Origin: Thiodiazotropha sp050291245
Lineage (GTDB): Bacteria; Pseudomonadota; Gammaproteobacteria; Chromatiales; Chromatiaceae
Assembly (NCBI GenBank): GCA_050291245.1
Contig: JBNKJP010000044.1
Coordinates: forward strand, 1-64,000
Direction: 5' to 3'
Length of the DNA stretch: 64,000 bases
This document shows positions 8,676-18,350 of this stretch, one piece after another (position 1 is the first letter of the stretch; each line of letters starts with the position of its first letter). Below the pieces are notes generated by a model. The model did not search any database, was not told the origin of the DNA, and was given only the letters and a program-made list of their open reading frames with translations. The translations under genes were made by a program, and so were the position numbers.

Positions 8676-10475
8676 TTAGCGCCTTGGTTTACGTATAAAC
8701 TCAACGGCTTCGCCAGACTGTGAGGGTCCCACCGCCATCGAGCTAACGGAAAATCCTATTACCGGCACTCCTGTCCACACATTTGCGGCGTCGAGATTGA
8801 TACCGCCAGTTTGCTGTGTAAGCGCTGCAATGCTGGCATCAGTGTTGTAATCATAGCTTTGGTCCATATTGATGGTGACCCAACCTGCTTCAAACGGTGT
8901 TGAAAGAGTCCAGGTGAAGATGTTCCCGGCAGGCGTACCCAGTACGGAGGTACTTCCTCCTAGGGAACGATTGACGGTGATAACATTGACGCCGCGATCC
9001 AGAGCGATCGGGTTACACTGGCTGGGTGGAAAAGGTGGGGTAAACTCATAGCAATCCGGAATCACTTGGGAAGATTGTTCATTATAGTCGTAATAGGTAA
9101 GTGAGATTCTGGTGTCGGGCAGTTGATTGGTTACGAAGCCGGCATTGTTGCAGATGTGAGAGTTGCCGTCGTTGGGATAGTCGTTGGCTGTGGTATTAAA
9201 AATCGGCAGGGGAACTGTTGCACCGTCGTCAGTGGCATCATTCAAAGTGCCGCTACATGCCGGAAAATTGGTATTGAGTTGGTTTACCAATGTTGCTCCG
9301 TTGTAGATGCCATGCAAGCGCATGGGAAAGGTTAGCACGAAGTCTGTATTGGCGCTGATCGCGGATTCAATAAAGTACTGTATTGTGACGGCGTCGGAAC
9401 TTAGAATTGTCGCGATGGGGAAGGGATTGGAACCCATGGGGATTGATGGATTTGGGGCGATGTTGTTAACGGCTCCTGTATCGTATTCGGTTAGTGTCAT
9501 TGTTGCGCTTTTTACGCCGCTACCTGTGGTATCTAACATGCTTGCGGTTGTCACGTCGCCCGATGCCAGAGATGGCAAAAGGTAATAGGATGAGCAAAAA
9601 GGTGAGTTGCTCACAGGGTAGTGCTGCGCAACCGTCGAGTAGTTATCGATATGTATACCTTGTTCGAGGAATGCCATGCCCGTGCCCGTGTTGATTACGT
9701 AGGCTACTGCATTGATACCTCCTGTCGGTTCAACCAAACCTGCATTATTGCTGTCAGCATAAGGGGCCGCGAAACCCCCGGCATCGACAGCGATACCTTC
9801 CGTGCCTAATGCTCCAGGCTCGAATCCGTTGATGTTGGTGTTATTGGCAAACCCCGCGCTCCAAGCGTTCGATACGACAGAACAATCAGTGGGTACGCCG
9901 TTTGCTCCGTGCGTAATGCCGGCTGGAATGGAACGGTCACCTGAAGCGAGGTTTATCAACCCGTCGGCACTGCCCGATGCGTCTATCTCAGCCTCGGCAT
10001 CGTTGTCGCTCGCGGGGCCGGTACCGTCGGCGATGACGCCCATCTCGATTATTTCGACATAACCTTCGGACAGGTCCTCATTCGTGGTGGTTGTATAGGT
10101 ATTGCGAAAGTCGATACCGGTCTTAAACAGGGCATTGCTTGGAATGGTGCACGTCTCGTCCTCCGAGATGATTTTCGGTACGTTGGTTTCCGTGTTAAGG
10201 CTGATTGTGCCATTCCAGATGTCGTATGGTGATAGATAGATGTTGAAATTGAAGACGTCCGCTGAGATGTGGGACTCGTGAAATCTTAGCTTGACAGCTT
10301 TGTATAGGTTGGTGGTATTGGTGACATTTATGTTGGTAATAAAACTATTGTTGACGTTGTAGTAAGGAAGGAGTGCAACTTGCCCTACGCCATCAAGATT
10401 GATATGTGCCGCATTGACTTCGCATGCTAAGGAAGTCAATAGTATATTTCCGCTGATCCATAATTGTTTACGCAT
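8676..10475 (-). CDS. Large exported protein of unknown function
   Basis: A 599-residue protein with a signal peptide (about 1-22, ending NAA), then a sequence rich in Asn, Thr and Gly with short beta-type strands. The mature N-terminus (GVGQVALLPYYNVN and nearby NVTNTT) resembles a conserved exported family seen in gammaproteobacteria, but I cannot name a domain. Several cysteines occur in pairs. No membrane anchor, PEP-CTERM tail or lipobox is present, so it is probably secreted or loosely surface-bound. The gene is isolated with long AT-rich DNA on its upstream side (10476-11300), which could hold its promoter. Confidence 0.75.
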   Translation of the reverse strand: MRKQLWISGNILLTSLACEVNAAHINLDGVGQVALLPYYNVNNSFITNINVTNTTNLYKAVKLRFHESHISADVFNFNIYLSPYDIWNGTISLNTETNVPKIISEDETCTIPSNALFKTGIDFRNTYTTTTNEDLSEGYVEIIEMGVIADGTGPASDNDAEAEIDASGSADGLINLASGDRSIPAGITHGANGVPTDCSVVSNAWSAGFANNTNINGFEPGALGTEGIAVDAGGFAAPYADSNNAGLVEPTGGINAVAYVINTGTGMAFLEQGIHIDNYSTVAQHYPVSNSPFCSSYYLLPSLASGDVTTASMLDTTGSGVKSATMTLTEYDTGAVNNIAPNPSIPMGSNPFPIATILSSDAVTIQYFIESAISANTDFVLTFPMRLHGIYNGATLVNQLNTNFPACSGTLNDATDDGATVPLPIFNTTANDYPNDGNSHICNNAGFVTNQLPDTRISLTYYDYNEQSSQVIPDCYEFTPPFPPSQCNPIALDRGVNVITVNRSLGGSTSVLGTPAGNIFTWTLSTPFEAGWVTINMDQSYDYNTDASIAALTQQTGGINLDAANVWTGVPVIGFSVSSMAVGPSQSGEAVEFIRKPRR

Positions 10476-11300
10476 ATCCTTCTCCCTTGTTTCCTTTGTG
10501 CGATTGTAGAAAGCCGATATTCCCTGGTTTCTAAATGTTCAGCGTGAACAGCGCCGAACTCAATATCCTTATGGTTCATCCGTTTAAATTAAATCTACTG
10601 TTTCCTGTGAGTTGTGTAAGTTACTTGGTGGTGCTTGGGCTGGCGGCAATTTGAAACGCCGAATGGGATATAGACTAAGTTGTTTGGCTGGAAAAATATA
10701 GTTATTTCTGATGATCTGTATTGATTAATAAATGTTCAATAATTGTTTCTTGATTGGGTGCATAAGCCAAGTTGAAAAAACAACGTTATATTGATAGTTG
10801 AACTTAGGTATTCTAACTCGGGTTTTGGTGTCCAGATTAAAGTTTCTGGTTCGCCCAAATGGCTGTGTCTGGTAGGTGCTTGTTAAGGTTGGTAGTGGTT
10901 ATTCTCATTATGCTTCATGTCCATCGTGCTTGAAATTGTCGAGATCAATAATATGCTAAGCAATGCTTTCGGAGGTGGGTCTCTGAATGAGATATCTGAG
11001 ATATGGTCAGAGTGTGCCGAGCGCTATGCTTGGTCACCGGATGAATAACAGGAGATGGTATGAGTCAGGCGGGTGGAGTAAAGACGGCTGTCTTTTCTTG
11101 AATGCGTACATAACAGAGAGGTTGTCGAAGCCATTGTCGATGTTGTGAATCGGCGAGTACTTGGTGTCGGCAACCTCAAGCCGTACCACCCCATGCGGGG
11201 CGTTTGCTACATAGGATCTTGAGAAAATACGATTAAGTCCTGTTTTGTCAAACAAGGCCGGTCAATCGGTGTTAGCAACGCCGTGATATCATCCGGTCCC
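10476..11300. other. AT-rich intergenic stretch
   Basis: More than 800 bases without a convincing gene. A minus-strand frame at 11034-11255 (73 codons) ends with a strand-like motif of the outer-membrane-protein C-terminus type (LSVMYAFKKRQ), so it might be a gene remnant, but this is weak. Otherwise I see only AT-rich sequence, probably the upstream region of the large exported protein. Confidence 0.4.
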
Positions 11301-11301
11301 C

Positions 11302-11330
11302 TTGATCGCAATGAACATTCATTCTATCCT
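11302..11330 (+). promoter_or_regulatory. Second promoter with embedded AATGAACATTCATT operator
   Basis: TTGATC at 11302-11307, a 17-base spacer and TATCCT at 11325-11330. The spacer carries AATGAACATTCATT (11310-11323) at the same offset as in the mtoX promoter. It would drive the small genes at about 11.45-12.1 kb on the plus strand. Confidence 0.6.
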
Positions 11331-11445
11331 TTGGAGCAAGATGAGGTCTTGAGTATTCGATCTGAACCGGCAAGAAGGTGCCCATTGCAACGCGCAGTCA
11401 CTGCGATGAGGCTTAGATTGCCCGGTCGCCGTCCAGGGTGTTTGC

Positions 11446-11616
11446 TTGTGGTTGCTGCTGTTTTTAATATTTTATTTGATTGCTGGGATGGCCTACGAAT
11501 CTTTGTCATCTGTAAACATGAGGGAAGGAATGCCTGACAATGTGTACTATATCAGTGTGGTAATTGGATTTATCTTTTCGCTTCCAGGTTACTATGCCCT
11601 TTACAAGTATGGCTAA
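11446..11616 (+). CDS. Possible small two-helix membrane protein
   Basis: An open frame that gives two hydrophobic helices (segments LWLLLFLIFYLIAGM and VYYISVVIGFIFSLPGYYA) separated by a short polar loop, ending in TAA at 11614. The frame is open back to about 11408, but no ATG precedes the first helix, so the start would be TTG or the gene is 5'-truncated. It lies about 100 bases downstream of the operator-bearing promoter and just before the next gene. It could be a broken gene rather than an active one. Confidence 0.35.
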   Translation: MWLLLFLIFYLIAGMAYESLSSVNMREGMPDNVYYISVVIGFIFSLPGYYALYKYG

Positions 11617-11650
11617 AAAAGTGAACAACCCTGGGCAAAGACTCACGGCA

Positions 11651-12115
11651 ATGAGTGAGGCTCTGATATTGATGTTGTTGGTCTCAAGTAGCCTTGTGAG
11701 CAATGCCATGTGCGCAGATGGAGTTCAGTATCCGGAATGGATAATGGAACAAGTTGCATGGAGCTTTGAAAATAAGCGCTATGTTAATATGGAAGAGTTT
11801 CGCGAAGCATTGGAAGAATATAATGATGAGATTGATAATCCGTTGAATGCGAGCTTACGCCAACCACTTGGAATACCCGTGCTAATCGTAAGGTTTGGTT
11901 TTTCTGAAGAAACCAATGACGGGTGGATGAGTATCAAAAAATTTGTTCGCATTGAGTCAAAGTCAGGGGGCTTAACTGCTCTGGAGGTTCTTTATAATTT
12001 GCATAATGCCATTCAGCATTTATTTGAGGATTATGATCATAAATATTTTGAGGGCTTGGAGTTTGAATCAGGGCAAGACGGAGTGGGTAATTACACGATG
12101 TTTTTGGGAAGCTAA
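11651..12115 (+). CDS. Small exported protein of unknown function
   Basis: A 154-residue protein starting with a signal peptide (hydrophobic about 4-18, cleavage near NAMCA). The mature part is acidic and aromatic, with no cysteine beyond the cleavage area and a helical C-terminal stretch (YNLHNAIQHLFEDYD). The frame is open further upstream to 11564, but that extension overlaps the small membrane frame, and ATG 11651 gives a clean signal peptide. No family was recognised. Low GC and isolation suggest acquired DNA. It may belong with the small membrane frame to the operator-controlled transcript. Confidence 0.55.
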   Translation: MSEALILMLLVSSSLVSNAMCADGVQYPEWIMEQVAWSFENKRYVNMEEFREALEEYNDEIDNPLNASLRQPLGIPVLIVRFGFSEETNDGWMSIKKFVRIESKSGGLTALEVLYNLHNAIQHLFEDYDHKYFEGLEFESGQDGVGNYTMFLGS

Positions 12116-12157
12116 CGAGGCTCTCATCTTATTCGGATTGTATGCTGAACTCTGAAT

Positions 12158-12187
12158 CTGCATTCCCACGCAGAGCCTGGGAACGAG
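12158..12187. repeat. Palindromic repeat (TCGTTCCCACGC family)
   Basis: A single copy of the palindrome, CATTCCCACGCAGAGCCTGG region, between the small exported protein and the aldo-keto reductase gene. It belongs to the same family as the pair at 5360-5471. Confidence 0.65.
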
Positions 12188-12285
12188 AGCTTTTAGCTAC
12201 CTGGGTGCTCGATACGGAACAATGATACCCAGTAACTTGAGCGGATAGTCCTGTTTGCCAACAACCTTGGGAGTGCGTATCAACA

Positions 12286-13323
12286 ATGGAAATCCGTCAA
12301 CTCGGCGAAAGTGAACTGAAGGTCTCGGCAGTCTGTCTGGGGACCATGACATTTGGTGAGCAGAATAGCGAATCCGAGGCCCATGAGCAGCTCGACTATG
12401 CGCTTGCGCGAGGCGTCAACTTTGTCGATACGGCGGAGATGTACCCGGTTCCGCCTAGGGCGGATACCGTTCATCGTACCGAAAGCATCGTTGGGCGCTG
12501 GCTCAAGCGGCAACCCCGCGAGGATGTTGTTCTGGCCACCAAGGTGACAGGCCCCCGGCGCGCCATGGGGTGGATCCGCGGCGGCCCTGTCGCATTTGAC
12601 CGGGAAAATATTCGCGCTGCGATCGAAGGATCCCTGGCACGTCTGCAGACAGACTATATCGATCTGTATCAGCTGCATTGGCCCGAGCGCAACGTGCCGA
12701 TGTTCGGCGGTGACCAGTTCGATCCCGGTCAGGAAACCGATGCGGTTTCCATCCGCGATCAGCTGCAGACCCTGGCTGAGTTGGTTCAAGAGGGCAAGAT
12801 CCGCTATGTCGGCCTATCCAATGAAACCCCCTGGGGGGTGATGCGTTTTCTGCATCTGGCACAGCAGCACGGCTTGCCGCGCGTCGTTTCTATTCAGAAC
12901 GCTTACAATCTGCTGAACCGAATCTATGAGTACGGACTTTCCGAAGTGGGGTATCGCGAAGGTATCGGTCTTCTGGCCTATTCTCCTCTGGCTTTCGGAT
13001 ACCTGAGCGGAAAGTATTTGGCCGATGGTGACAAACGTGGTCGAGCTACTTTGTTTAAAGGGTTTACGCAACGTTACCAGAAGCCCAATGTTGAACCCGC
13101 GGTAAGTGCCTATGCGGAACTGGCACGACAGCATGGCCTGAGTCCGGCGCAATTGGCACTTTCGTTTGTCTACCGGCGTTGGTTCGTGGCCAGCACTATT
13201 ATCGGGGCGACAGGGATGGCGCAGTTGAAGGAGGATCTTGATGCCTGGGAAAGGCCGTTGTCCGGGGATATTCTGGATGCGATCGAAACGCTGCATCGGC
13301 GCTTTACCAATCCGGCACCTTAG
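12286..13323 (+). CDS. tas: Aldo/keto reductase, Tas-like
   Basis: A 345-residue NADPH-dependent aldo-keto reductase with the expected TIM-barrel landmarks: GTMTFGEQ near residue 20, FVDTAEMYP near 46-54 containing the catalytic Asp and Tyr, and an ATKVTG lysine segment. The long insertion with PRRAMGWIRGGP and the HWPERNVPMFGG loop match the E. coli Tas subgroup. Such enzymes reduce carbonyl substrates in the cytoplasm; the natural substrate is unknown. It is monocistronic, facing the PEP-synthase-like gene tail to tail. Confidence 0.85.
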   Translation: MEIRQLGESELKVSAVCLGTMTFGEQNSESEAHEQLDYALARGVNFVDTAEMYPVPPRADTVHRTESIVGRWLKRQPREDVVLATKVTGPRRAMGWIRGGPVAFDRENIRAAIEGSLARLQTDYIDLYQLHWPERNVPMFGGDQFDPGQETDAVSIRDQLQTLAELVQEGKIRYVGLSNETPWGVMRFLHLAQQHGLPRVVSIQNAYNLLNRIYEYGLSEVGYREGIGLLAYSPLAFGYLSGKYLADGDKRGRATLFKGFTQRYQKPNVEPAVSAYAELARQHGLSPAQLALSFVYRRWFVASTIIGATGMAQLKEDLDAWERPLSGDILDAIETLHRRFTNPAP

Positions 13324-13367
13324 TCTATCTCACCACCGATTCTGTACCATTCGGCATACACGAGTCA

Positions 13368-15995
13368 TCAGGGTTTGCCTTTTACCCGTCTGATACGACC
13401 CATTCGGCCGTCCACTTCGACCTCGTCTCCGGTTTTGAGCTGCTTGAGAATCCCCGGGAGGTGGACAACAGCCGGTATGCCGAACTCCCGCGCCACGATG
13501 GCGCCATGGGAAAGATAGCCGCCAGTCTCCATGATCAGCCCCCCCGCCTTCAGAAACAGAGGGGTCCAGGAGGGATCGGTGGAGGGTGCCACAAGCACCT
13601 CTCCGGGTTCCAGTCGAACCCCCTCTTCGGGTGACTGAAGTATTCGTGCGCGGCCTCTTGCGTGGCCGGTTCCCACGGCCATGCCAGCAATCCACGCACC
13701 CTCATGGGCGATCGCATGGTTTTCATCGAATGTGGGTTCGGGCTGACCGGTCTGTTCCAGTAATACCGCCTTTGCATCACGCTCATGCCAGCGTTTGAGC
13801 TGCGTTCGTCGGTCGCTCAGACGATTACAGACGCCTTCGGCGCCTACCGCCCCCTCAATGATCTGGCGGAGTTCCGGTAGCGACAGTTCGAAAATCGCAT
13901 CGGCATCATCGATCAGTCCCCGGTTGCGCCAGTTGACACTCATTTGCATCAGCAGACGCCTTTGAGGTTCCATCAAGGCCACCAGTGCGCTGCGGGCCGC
14001 CTCACGGTGGTTGGTTTCCGCATGGGCGTCCCGGATCAGCCTGTTCACGATCGGCAGGAGCCAGAACGGAAGCCGTTTGCGGAGGGTGGCAAGCGCCTGG
14101 TTTGCTGATGCGGTCTGATGTTGCCGGAGGTTTTCCAGGTCCCGGTTCATGAGACCGCGGATGGTGTCGAACAGATAGTCCGGTGATTCCCGCCAGCGGG
14201 GATGGCGAAAATAGGTTTCATACACGCCGCGATGCCCGTAACGCGCCAGAAACTTGGTGAAGGCGATGCGGAAAGGGTTCGTTTCGGGCAGGGCGGTACG
14301 CCAATCATCGCGAGCGGAAGGTTCGACGATCCAGGCGTGGGCCAATGGGTCTTCCCGGGCGATTTGCGCGAGCTTGGCGAGTTCATAGGATTGGCGGGCC
14401 GTGACGCTGGGTTCGCCACCGGCCAGCAGTGCAGCGGTCAGCGTGTGACCTTCCCCGGGAAGGCGGTGCTCGATCAGGTCCGCGAGAAACGACAGGCTTC
14501 CCCCGCTCGATGTCTGCAAGTAGAACAGGGATTTCATCTGTCGGGTCTGGCGTACCTGTTCGGTCAATCGGGATAGAATCGCAGCCTCTTCAAGAGGAAG
14601 TGTTGCCTCCCGTCCTTGTCGGGCGGTTTCGTGTGCGCTTCGCAGTATCTCATGAGCCGATTTTTTGGCCCGTTTGGAGTGCCTCATCACACCCATGAGA
14701 CGACGCAGGCGGTTGAATCTTTGCTTGAGACTGGCGCGAGGTACGGCGATTTCGGGTTGCTGTCCGCCGATCAAGGCATTGATGGTTTTGGGGGGCAGGC
14801 CGAAGGCGTCGTGGAGCTCCCATTGCATGATCGAGAGGTTGAGGTAGAGATGTCCTTCGAACAGACCGGCCCGCTGGATGCCTGGTTGGACCGGATAGGT
14901 GCTTGAGACCAGCGGCTGTTCCAGCATCAGATTGATCAGGCGTCGCGAAGAGAACCAGTCGTACACGGACAGCGGGTAGGGGGTTACTTCACAGGTATTG
15001 CCCCGGGACCAGATCTCGGGTTGCTCCCCCAGGGCCGGATAGGTGTTGTGCTTCAGGGCGGTGATCGGGCGCGCCTGTACCAGCCAGAACCGTTCGCTGT
15101 CCCAGACCCATTCCAGATCAAAAGCGGGTCGGCTGAAATCCAGGGCGATGGCGGCGTCTCTGAGCAGTTCTCCGAGTTGCAATGCCTGGGATTCGTCGAG
15201 CACCGGGGTTTGCGCGATACCCTCCGGAGTCGCTTGTTTTCGGGTGCCTCCGGTAACCGGAACGCGCATGACCGACTTATCCCCCGGGGTGATGCGGAGC
15301 AGATCCAAAGTGTCGTCGAAGGGGTTTTCGCCCAGCACGATTTCATCGCCGCAAGCCTCGCCGGCGACCAGAGCTTCGCCCAATCCCCAGTGTGCTTGCA
15401 CGATGATACGGTCGTCGCGGCCGCTGAGCGGATCCCGTGTGAAGGCGATACCGCTGGCTTGCGCGGCGATCAACGGCATGATTACCACGGCCATGGCAAA
15501 GGGACTTTGCTCAAATCCGAGCCGCTTCCGATAGGCGATTGCACGGGGTGTCCAGCGGGAGGCCCATACGGTGCGTATGCCTTCCGCAAGCGCATCCGGC
15601 CCGACAAGATTGAGGCAGGATTGATGGATTCCCGCGAAGGAGGCGCTTGGGGAGTCTTCGGCGGTGGCGGAGGAACGGACAGCCAGTGCCCTCCTTTGCC
15701 AACCCCGGCTTGTGAGCTTGTCGTGCAGCGCTTCGATAAGTGTCGTCGGCAGTGGGTGTGCCAGCAGTTGTTGCCGAAACCGGTAAAGCTCCGTGTCCGA
15801 TCCCAGAGCTTCAAGACTCGGGACTTTCAGGCCGGCGAGCCAGACTCGTTCGGTTTCAGCGGGTATGACCAGGGTATCCGGCACCGGCAGTCCGTAGCGG
15901 GCGAGTTTTGCCAACTGCCAGCCTTTGCCCCCCGCCGTGGCAGGGCCTGCCCGGTAGATGTCATCCCAGCAGTCGAGCAGGAGCGGGTGTTTCAT
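13368..15995 (-). CDS. PEP/pyruvate-binding phosphotransferase (rifampicin phosphotransferase-like)
   Basis: An 875-residue cytoplasmic enzyme. The N-terminal third is an ATP-grasp PEP/pyruvate-binding domain (GGKGWQLAKL near 22, AVRSSATAEDSP near 105). The middle third contains WSRGNTCEVTPYPLS and helical sequence. The C-terminal domain carries the swivelling phosphohistidine motif GGYLSHGAIVAREFGIP. This order and length match rifampicin phosphotransferase and related dikinases rather than classical PpsA. The substrate is not known. Its ATG overlaps the stop of the upstream TetR gene by four bases, so the two form one operon under the palindromic operator at 16587-16632. Confidence 0.8.
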   Translation of the reverse strand: MKHPLLLDCWDDIYRAGPATAGGKGWQLAKLARYGLPVPDTLVIPAETERVWLAGLKVPSLEALGSDTELYRFRQQLLAHPLPTTLIEALHDKLTSRGWQRRALAVRSSATAEDSPSASFAGIHQSCLNLVGPDALAEGIRTVWASRWTPRAIAYRKRLGFEQSPFAMAVVIMPLIAAQASGIAFTRDPLSGRDDRIIVQAHWGLGEALVAGEACGDEIVLGENPFDDTLDLLRITPGDKSVMRVPVTGGTRKQATPEGIAQTPVLDESQALQLGELLRDAAIALDFSRPAFDLEWVWDSERFWLVQARPITALKHNTYPALGEQPEIWSRGNTCEVTPYPLSVYDWFSSRRLINLMLEQPLVSSTYPVQPGIQRAGLFEGHLYLNLSIMQWELHDAFGLPPKTINALIGGQQPEIAVPRASLKQRFNRLRRLMGVMRHSKRAKKSAHEILRSAHETARQGREATLPLEEAAILSRLTEQVRQTRQMKSLFYLQTSSGGSLSFLADLIEHRLPGEGHTLTAALLAGGEPSVTARQSYELAKLAQIAREDPLAHAWIVEPSARDDWRTALPETNPFRIAFTKFLARYGHRGVYETYFRHPRWRESPDYLFDTIRGLMNRDLENLRQHQTASANQALATLRKRLPFWLLPIVNRLIRDAHAETNHREAARSALVALMEPQRRLLMQMSVNWRNRGLIDDADAIFELSLPELRQIIEGAVGAEGVCNRLSDRRTQLKRWHERDAKAVLLEQTGQPEPTFDENHAIAHEGAWIAGMAVGTGHARGRARILQSPEEGVRLEPGEVLVAPSTDPSWTPLFLKAGGLIMETGGYLSHGAIVAREFGIPAVVHLPGILKQLKTGDEVEVDGRMGRIRRVKGKP

Positions 15996-16573
15996 GTTCT
16001 GTTCTCCGTTCCGTCCAGGTAGATTTTGAGCATGCGCTCGAACTCTTCGGCCAGGGACAATCCGGGGGTGTTGAGCCAGCGCAATAGAACGCCCAGATAG
16101 AGAAAGGAGAGGTAGTGAGCGGCTTCCTCGGGTGACAGGGTTTGGCGAAGGTCACGGTTGTTCAGGCCGGCTTCGATGATCCAGGCGAAGATGCGGCCGG
16201 TTCCGCTGCGCTCTCCCGCATCGGTTGAACTCATGCGAAACCGCAGATAATGGGGCAGATAGACCCGGTGTCCCTCGGACCACTCGGCAGTGATGGTGAA
16301 GAACGCGCGCAGGCGCTCCCGGGTGGTTGGAAGTTGCTCCAGGCGGGACAGTATGGCCTCTCGCTCCGCATCGAGCTGGCGATGCAACTGGTGCTGCAGC
16401 AGTGCCTCTTTGACTGGAAAATGCTTATAGAGTGTGGCCTTGGCCACATCCGCGGCGGCCGCTACGGCTTCCATGGTTACCTGGTCGAATCCCTGTGTCT
16501 CGAATAGGCCCCATGCGGTTTCGGCGATATGGTCGGCCAGTTGTTGGCGTTTGCGCTCGCGGCGACCTGTCAT
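15992..16573 (-). CDS. TetR/AcrR-family repressor of the phosphotransferase operon
   Basis: A 193-residue TetR-type regulator with an N-terminal helix-turn-helix (about 10-56, VTMEAVAAAADVAKATLYKH region) and a helical ligand domain. It is co-transcribed with the rifampicin-phosphotransferase-like gene, with a four-base overlap. Fourteen bases upstream of its ATG lies a 46-base palindrome containing two TATACG-N-CGTATA operators, so autorepression and control of the downstream enzyme are very likely. The ligand would probably be the substrate of that enzyme. Confidence 0.88.
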   Translation of the reverse strand: MTGRRERKRQQLADHIAETAWGLFETQGFDQVTMEAVAAAADVAKATLYKHFPVKEALLQHQLHRQLDAEREAILSRLEQLPTTRERLRAFFTITAEWSEGHRVYLPHYLRFRMSSTDAGERSGTGRIFAWIIEAGLNNRDLRQTLSPEEAAHYLSFLYLGVLLRWLNTPGLSLAEEFERMLKIYLDGTENRT

Positions 16574-16586
16574 GGTGGGCTGTCTC

Positions 16587-16632
16587 CAAAATAGTATACG
16601 TCGTATATTTATATACGCCGTATACTATTTTG
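16587..16632. promoter_or_regulatory. Double TetR operator
   Basis: A 46-base near-perfect palindrome made of two 13-base palindromes, TATACGTCGTATA (16595-16607) and TATACGCCGTATA (16612-16624), with centres 17 bases apart. Two repressor dimers could bind side by side, as in QacR-type operators. It lies immediately upstream of the tetR gene (ATG at 16573) and 30 bases from the 3' end of gshA. Confidence 0.8.
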
Positions 16633-16662
16633 TCCAGATCTAAACGACAGTCGAAAGGTGTG

Positions 16663-18264
16663 TCAGGCTCGGCAACAGGCGCACTGTAGGGTGCGGTTTC
16701 GGTTACAGTGGGTTTTCCGGTCCATCTCGTCCGGTTTGATACGGAATTCGCGGCACCCCGCTTGTTCCAGCCGAGCCTGCTGTCGCAGGGACTGTCGGGT
16801 CAGTGCCTCGTAGTACTCCCGCCGGGCCGGGGTCACGGGTTGCGTAAGATGGTAGGTTTGGTGCGCTTGGGAGAGGCGTAACACCGTTTCGGTGTAAGAA
16901 GTTCGGGTTGTCTCCATCTCCGCCAGCAGACGGGCCGAGAGGGTCAACTCCGGTTGTAGGATGAGGCGCCGCTGAGCGGCGAGCGCTGCGCTGTAGTCGG
17001 CGCACTCGTGGCTTTTGTCCAGTAATTCAGCAACCCCTTGCATACCATCGAACAGTTCCCTGGCCCAGACGCGCAATGGGATTGGGATGCCGTCCCGGTC
17101 GAGGGTCAGTCCGGCGTCGCGGCCGGCGTAGGCGGTACGGTTGAGGTTGTCACGGTAGCGGCGAGCCCGCTGCGGGTTGTGCACGTGGCTCTCGCTCAAC
17201 AGGCAGAAGTGAATGAAAACTTCCAGAAAATGCAGCTGATCCAGGTCGATCCCGCTGGGGGCGAAGGGATTGATGTCGAGGGAACGCAACTCCAGGTAGC
17301 GGATGCCGCGTCGCCGCAGCGCTGTCAGGGGTGTTTCGCCGTCATGCAGTACCTGCTTGGGCCGCACGCTGGTGTAATACTCGTTCTCAATCTGCAACAG
17401 ATGGGTGTTGAGCTGGCGATATTCGCCGCCGACCCGGATACCGATCGCCTCATAGGGGGCATGAGGGGTCTCCACCGCACTGCGCAGGGAGTCGATGTAG
17501 GCGGGCAGAGCATTCGTGTCGATGAAGACCGTCCGTCCGGCGGGTAAGCGATTGGTGTAACCCATGTCGCTCATGCGCAGAGAGGTGGCGGCAGGTGCGA
17601 AAGCGCTCTCCCGGTCGAGGCGGGATAGCTTACCGCGTGCGCCGCTGAAGCCGATATGGGATGCGGGGGAAGCGCCAAAAAGGTAGAGCAGCAGCCAGTC
17701 GTAGCGCTGGACGTTGCGCAGGGTCGACATATAACGATCCGCAACGAATGTCTGCGGATCTCCGGTCTCTCCCATCAAAGCCTGCAGGGCGGGCCAGAGT
17801 GACTCTGCGAAGGAAACATTGAAATGGACGCCGGCGATGGCCTGCATCATACGGCCATAGCGGTGGGCGAGTCCGCGCCGGTAGACATGTTTCCGCATAC
17901 CGGTATCGGAGCGGCCGTAGCAGGCGATGGGGATCTCGGTATCGGATTCTATTCGGCACGGCATGCTGGCGGACCAGATTAATTCACCGTGCAACTGCCG
18001 ATGGATGAAGGATTCGCTTTCGGCAAGTGCGGTCAGGGCCTCGGCGGCACTGTCACAGGGCGGTGTGACCAATTCCAGCAGTGCCTCGGAAAAGTCGGTG
18101 GTGATGCGGGGGTGGCAGAGGGCGGAACCCAGGGCCAGGGGGTGACGCAACTGGGAGATGCGTCCGTCCCGGGTGACCCGCAACCCTTCCTTCTCGAGTC
18201 CGAGCTTGGCGCCTCGAAGGAGTTGCGGGGATAGTTGCCGGGTGATCTCGGTGGTGACAGTCAT
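16663..18264 (-). CDS. gshA: Glutamate-cysteine ligase (type 1)
   Basis: A 533-residue homologue of E. coli GshA (518 residues), which joins glutamate and cysteine with ATP in the first step of glutathione synthesis. Landmarks include LGLEKEGLRV near the N-terminus, the GVHFNVSF segment near 145, and YLELRSLDINPFAPSGID around 330-350. The start is ATG 18264; the leader of about 80 bases carries a promoter with an embedded AATGAACATTCATT operator (18351-18379). No gshB is present in the window. The last residues are Cys/Arg-rich (CNRNRTLQCACCRA), which may reflect a slightly extended C-terminus. Confidence 0.92.
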   Translation of the reverse strand: MTVTTEITRQLSPQLLRGAKLGLEKEGLRVTRDGRISQLRHPLALGSALCHPRITTDFSEALLELVTPPCDSAAEALTALAESESFIHRQLHGELIWSASMPCRIESDTEIPIACYGRSDTGMRKHVYRRGLAHRYGRMMQAIAGVHFNVSFAESLWPALQALMGETGDPQTFVADRYMSTLRNVQRYDWLLLYLFGASPASHIGFSGARGKLSRLDRESAFAPAATSLRMSDMGYTNRLPAGRTVFIDTNALPAYIDSLRSAVETPHAPYEAIGIRVGGEYRQLNTHLLQIENEYYTSVRPKQVLHDGETPLTALRRRGIRYLELRSLDINPFAPSGIDLDQLHFLEVFIHFCLLSESHVHNPQRARRYRDNLNRTAYAGRDAGLTLDRDGIPIPLRVWARELFDGMQGVAELLDKSHECADYSAALAAQRRLILQPELTLSARLLAEMETTRTSYTETVLRLSQAHQTYHLTQPVTPARREYYEALTRQSLRQQARLEQAGCREFRIKPDEMDRKTHCNRNRTLQCACCRA

Positions 18265-18350
18265 CTCGGATCCAGTTTTCTCTTGGCTCTCGGGCGTGAT
18301 AGTCGTTGCTGTCGGATGATCGGGCCTGAGTCCAGGCTGTGAGGTAGTGG

